Shown here piece by piece: positions 26,064 to 26,273 of a stretch of 26,273 nt of DNA. The position numbers and the translations under genes were made by a program. Every line of letters starts with the position of its first letter. Positions within the stretch are counted from its first letter, which is position 1. Origin of the DNA: Emiliania huxleyi CCMP1516 (lineage: Eukaryota; Haptophyta; Isochrysidales; Noelaerhabdaceae); NCBI RefSeq assembly GCF_000372725.1, contig NW_005197342.1:1-26273 (forward strand), given 5' to 3'. The notes beneath the pieces were generated by a model. The model saw nothing but the letters and a program-made list of their open reading frames with translations, was not told the origin of the DNA and ran no database searches.

Positions 26064-26273
26064 GGGTCGCCGGTGCTCCGCAGGCGCCTTCATATCCTCA
26101 CCGGCCTCCCCGCACCGCCCCTCCTCCTTCTCGGCCCTCGCCCTCGCCCGGCGCCATCGCCGCACAGCGCGGCTGGCCAGGCGCGGCAGATCTGGGGAGA
26201 TCTGGGGAGATCTGGGGAGAGATCTCAGCCGCACAGCGCGGTCGGCCAGGCGCAGGAGATATGGGGAGATCTG
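26064..26273. other. Downstream of DnaJ; intron-like repeats to the window edge
   Basis: GATCTGGGGA units (26185-26225) lie between two copies of CCGCACAGCGCGG..GGCCAGGCGC (26158-26182 and about 26227-26252, two mismatches). This is the same design as the repeat-bounded introns upstream, so either the DnaJ transcript continues past 26063 or another gene begins here. The window ends too soon to decide. Confidence 0.5.

Overview
The window looks like nuclear DNA from a GC-rich unicellular alga, most likely a haptophyte; this placement is an inference. The evidence is split genes with short introns, eukaryote-only families (SURF2, mitochondrial carrier, ALKBH4-type dioxygenase, class B J-protein, R-SNARE), abundant mini- and microsatellites, and retroelement and Helitron-like debris. 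Of the 30 introns I could place by reading-frame phase, 17 start with GC rather than GT. Genes alternate strand, which argues against a dinoflagellate core genome. A pelagophyte or another GC-rich alga remains possible. I found no tRNA, rRNA, CRISPR array or bacterial operon.

Layout: 1-3702 is a satellite of about 20 copies of a ~165-bp monomer with a palindromic core. 4507-5349 is a reverse transcriptase-RNase H fragment. 5868-7199 (+) is a mitochondrial-carrier gene, convergent with a fucosyltransferase-like gene at 9255-7658 (-). 10356-10010 (-) is a small three-exon gene for 74 residues. 11484-10513 (-) is SURF2. 11.7-14.4 kb is repeat-rich and holds hexamer arrays and two dispersed repeat families. 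15225-14371 (-) is a Helitron-like ORF fragment between inverted copies of one of those families. 15520-19881 (+) is a many-exon coiled-coil gene ending in an R-SNARE motif, with a 36-copy, 16-bp minisatellite in a late intron. 21429-20415 (-) is an ALKBH4-like gene. 22545-22219 (-) is a probable retroelement remnant. 23866-26063 (+) is a nine-exon DnaJ class B gene.

The genes do not form a pathway; they are independent housekeeping-type genes. What unites the window is its introns. Many carry short tandem repeats (11-bp ACACGTCCGAG-like, 10-bp ATCTCCCCAT-like) shared between unrelated genes. Several are bounded by direct repeats in which the intron start copies the start of the downstream exon, or the upstream junction is duplicated downstream. 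This is the pattern expected if introns arose by tandem duplication or insertion. That, and the coiled-coil/R-SNARE protein without a visible membrane anchor, are the most interesting items.

Exon models were made by hand from frame, phase and family similarity. No database search or transcript data was used.
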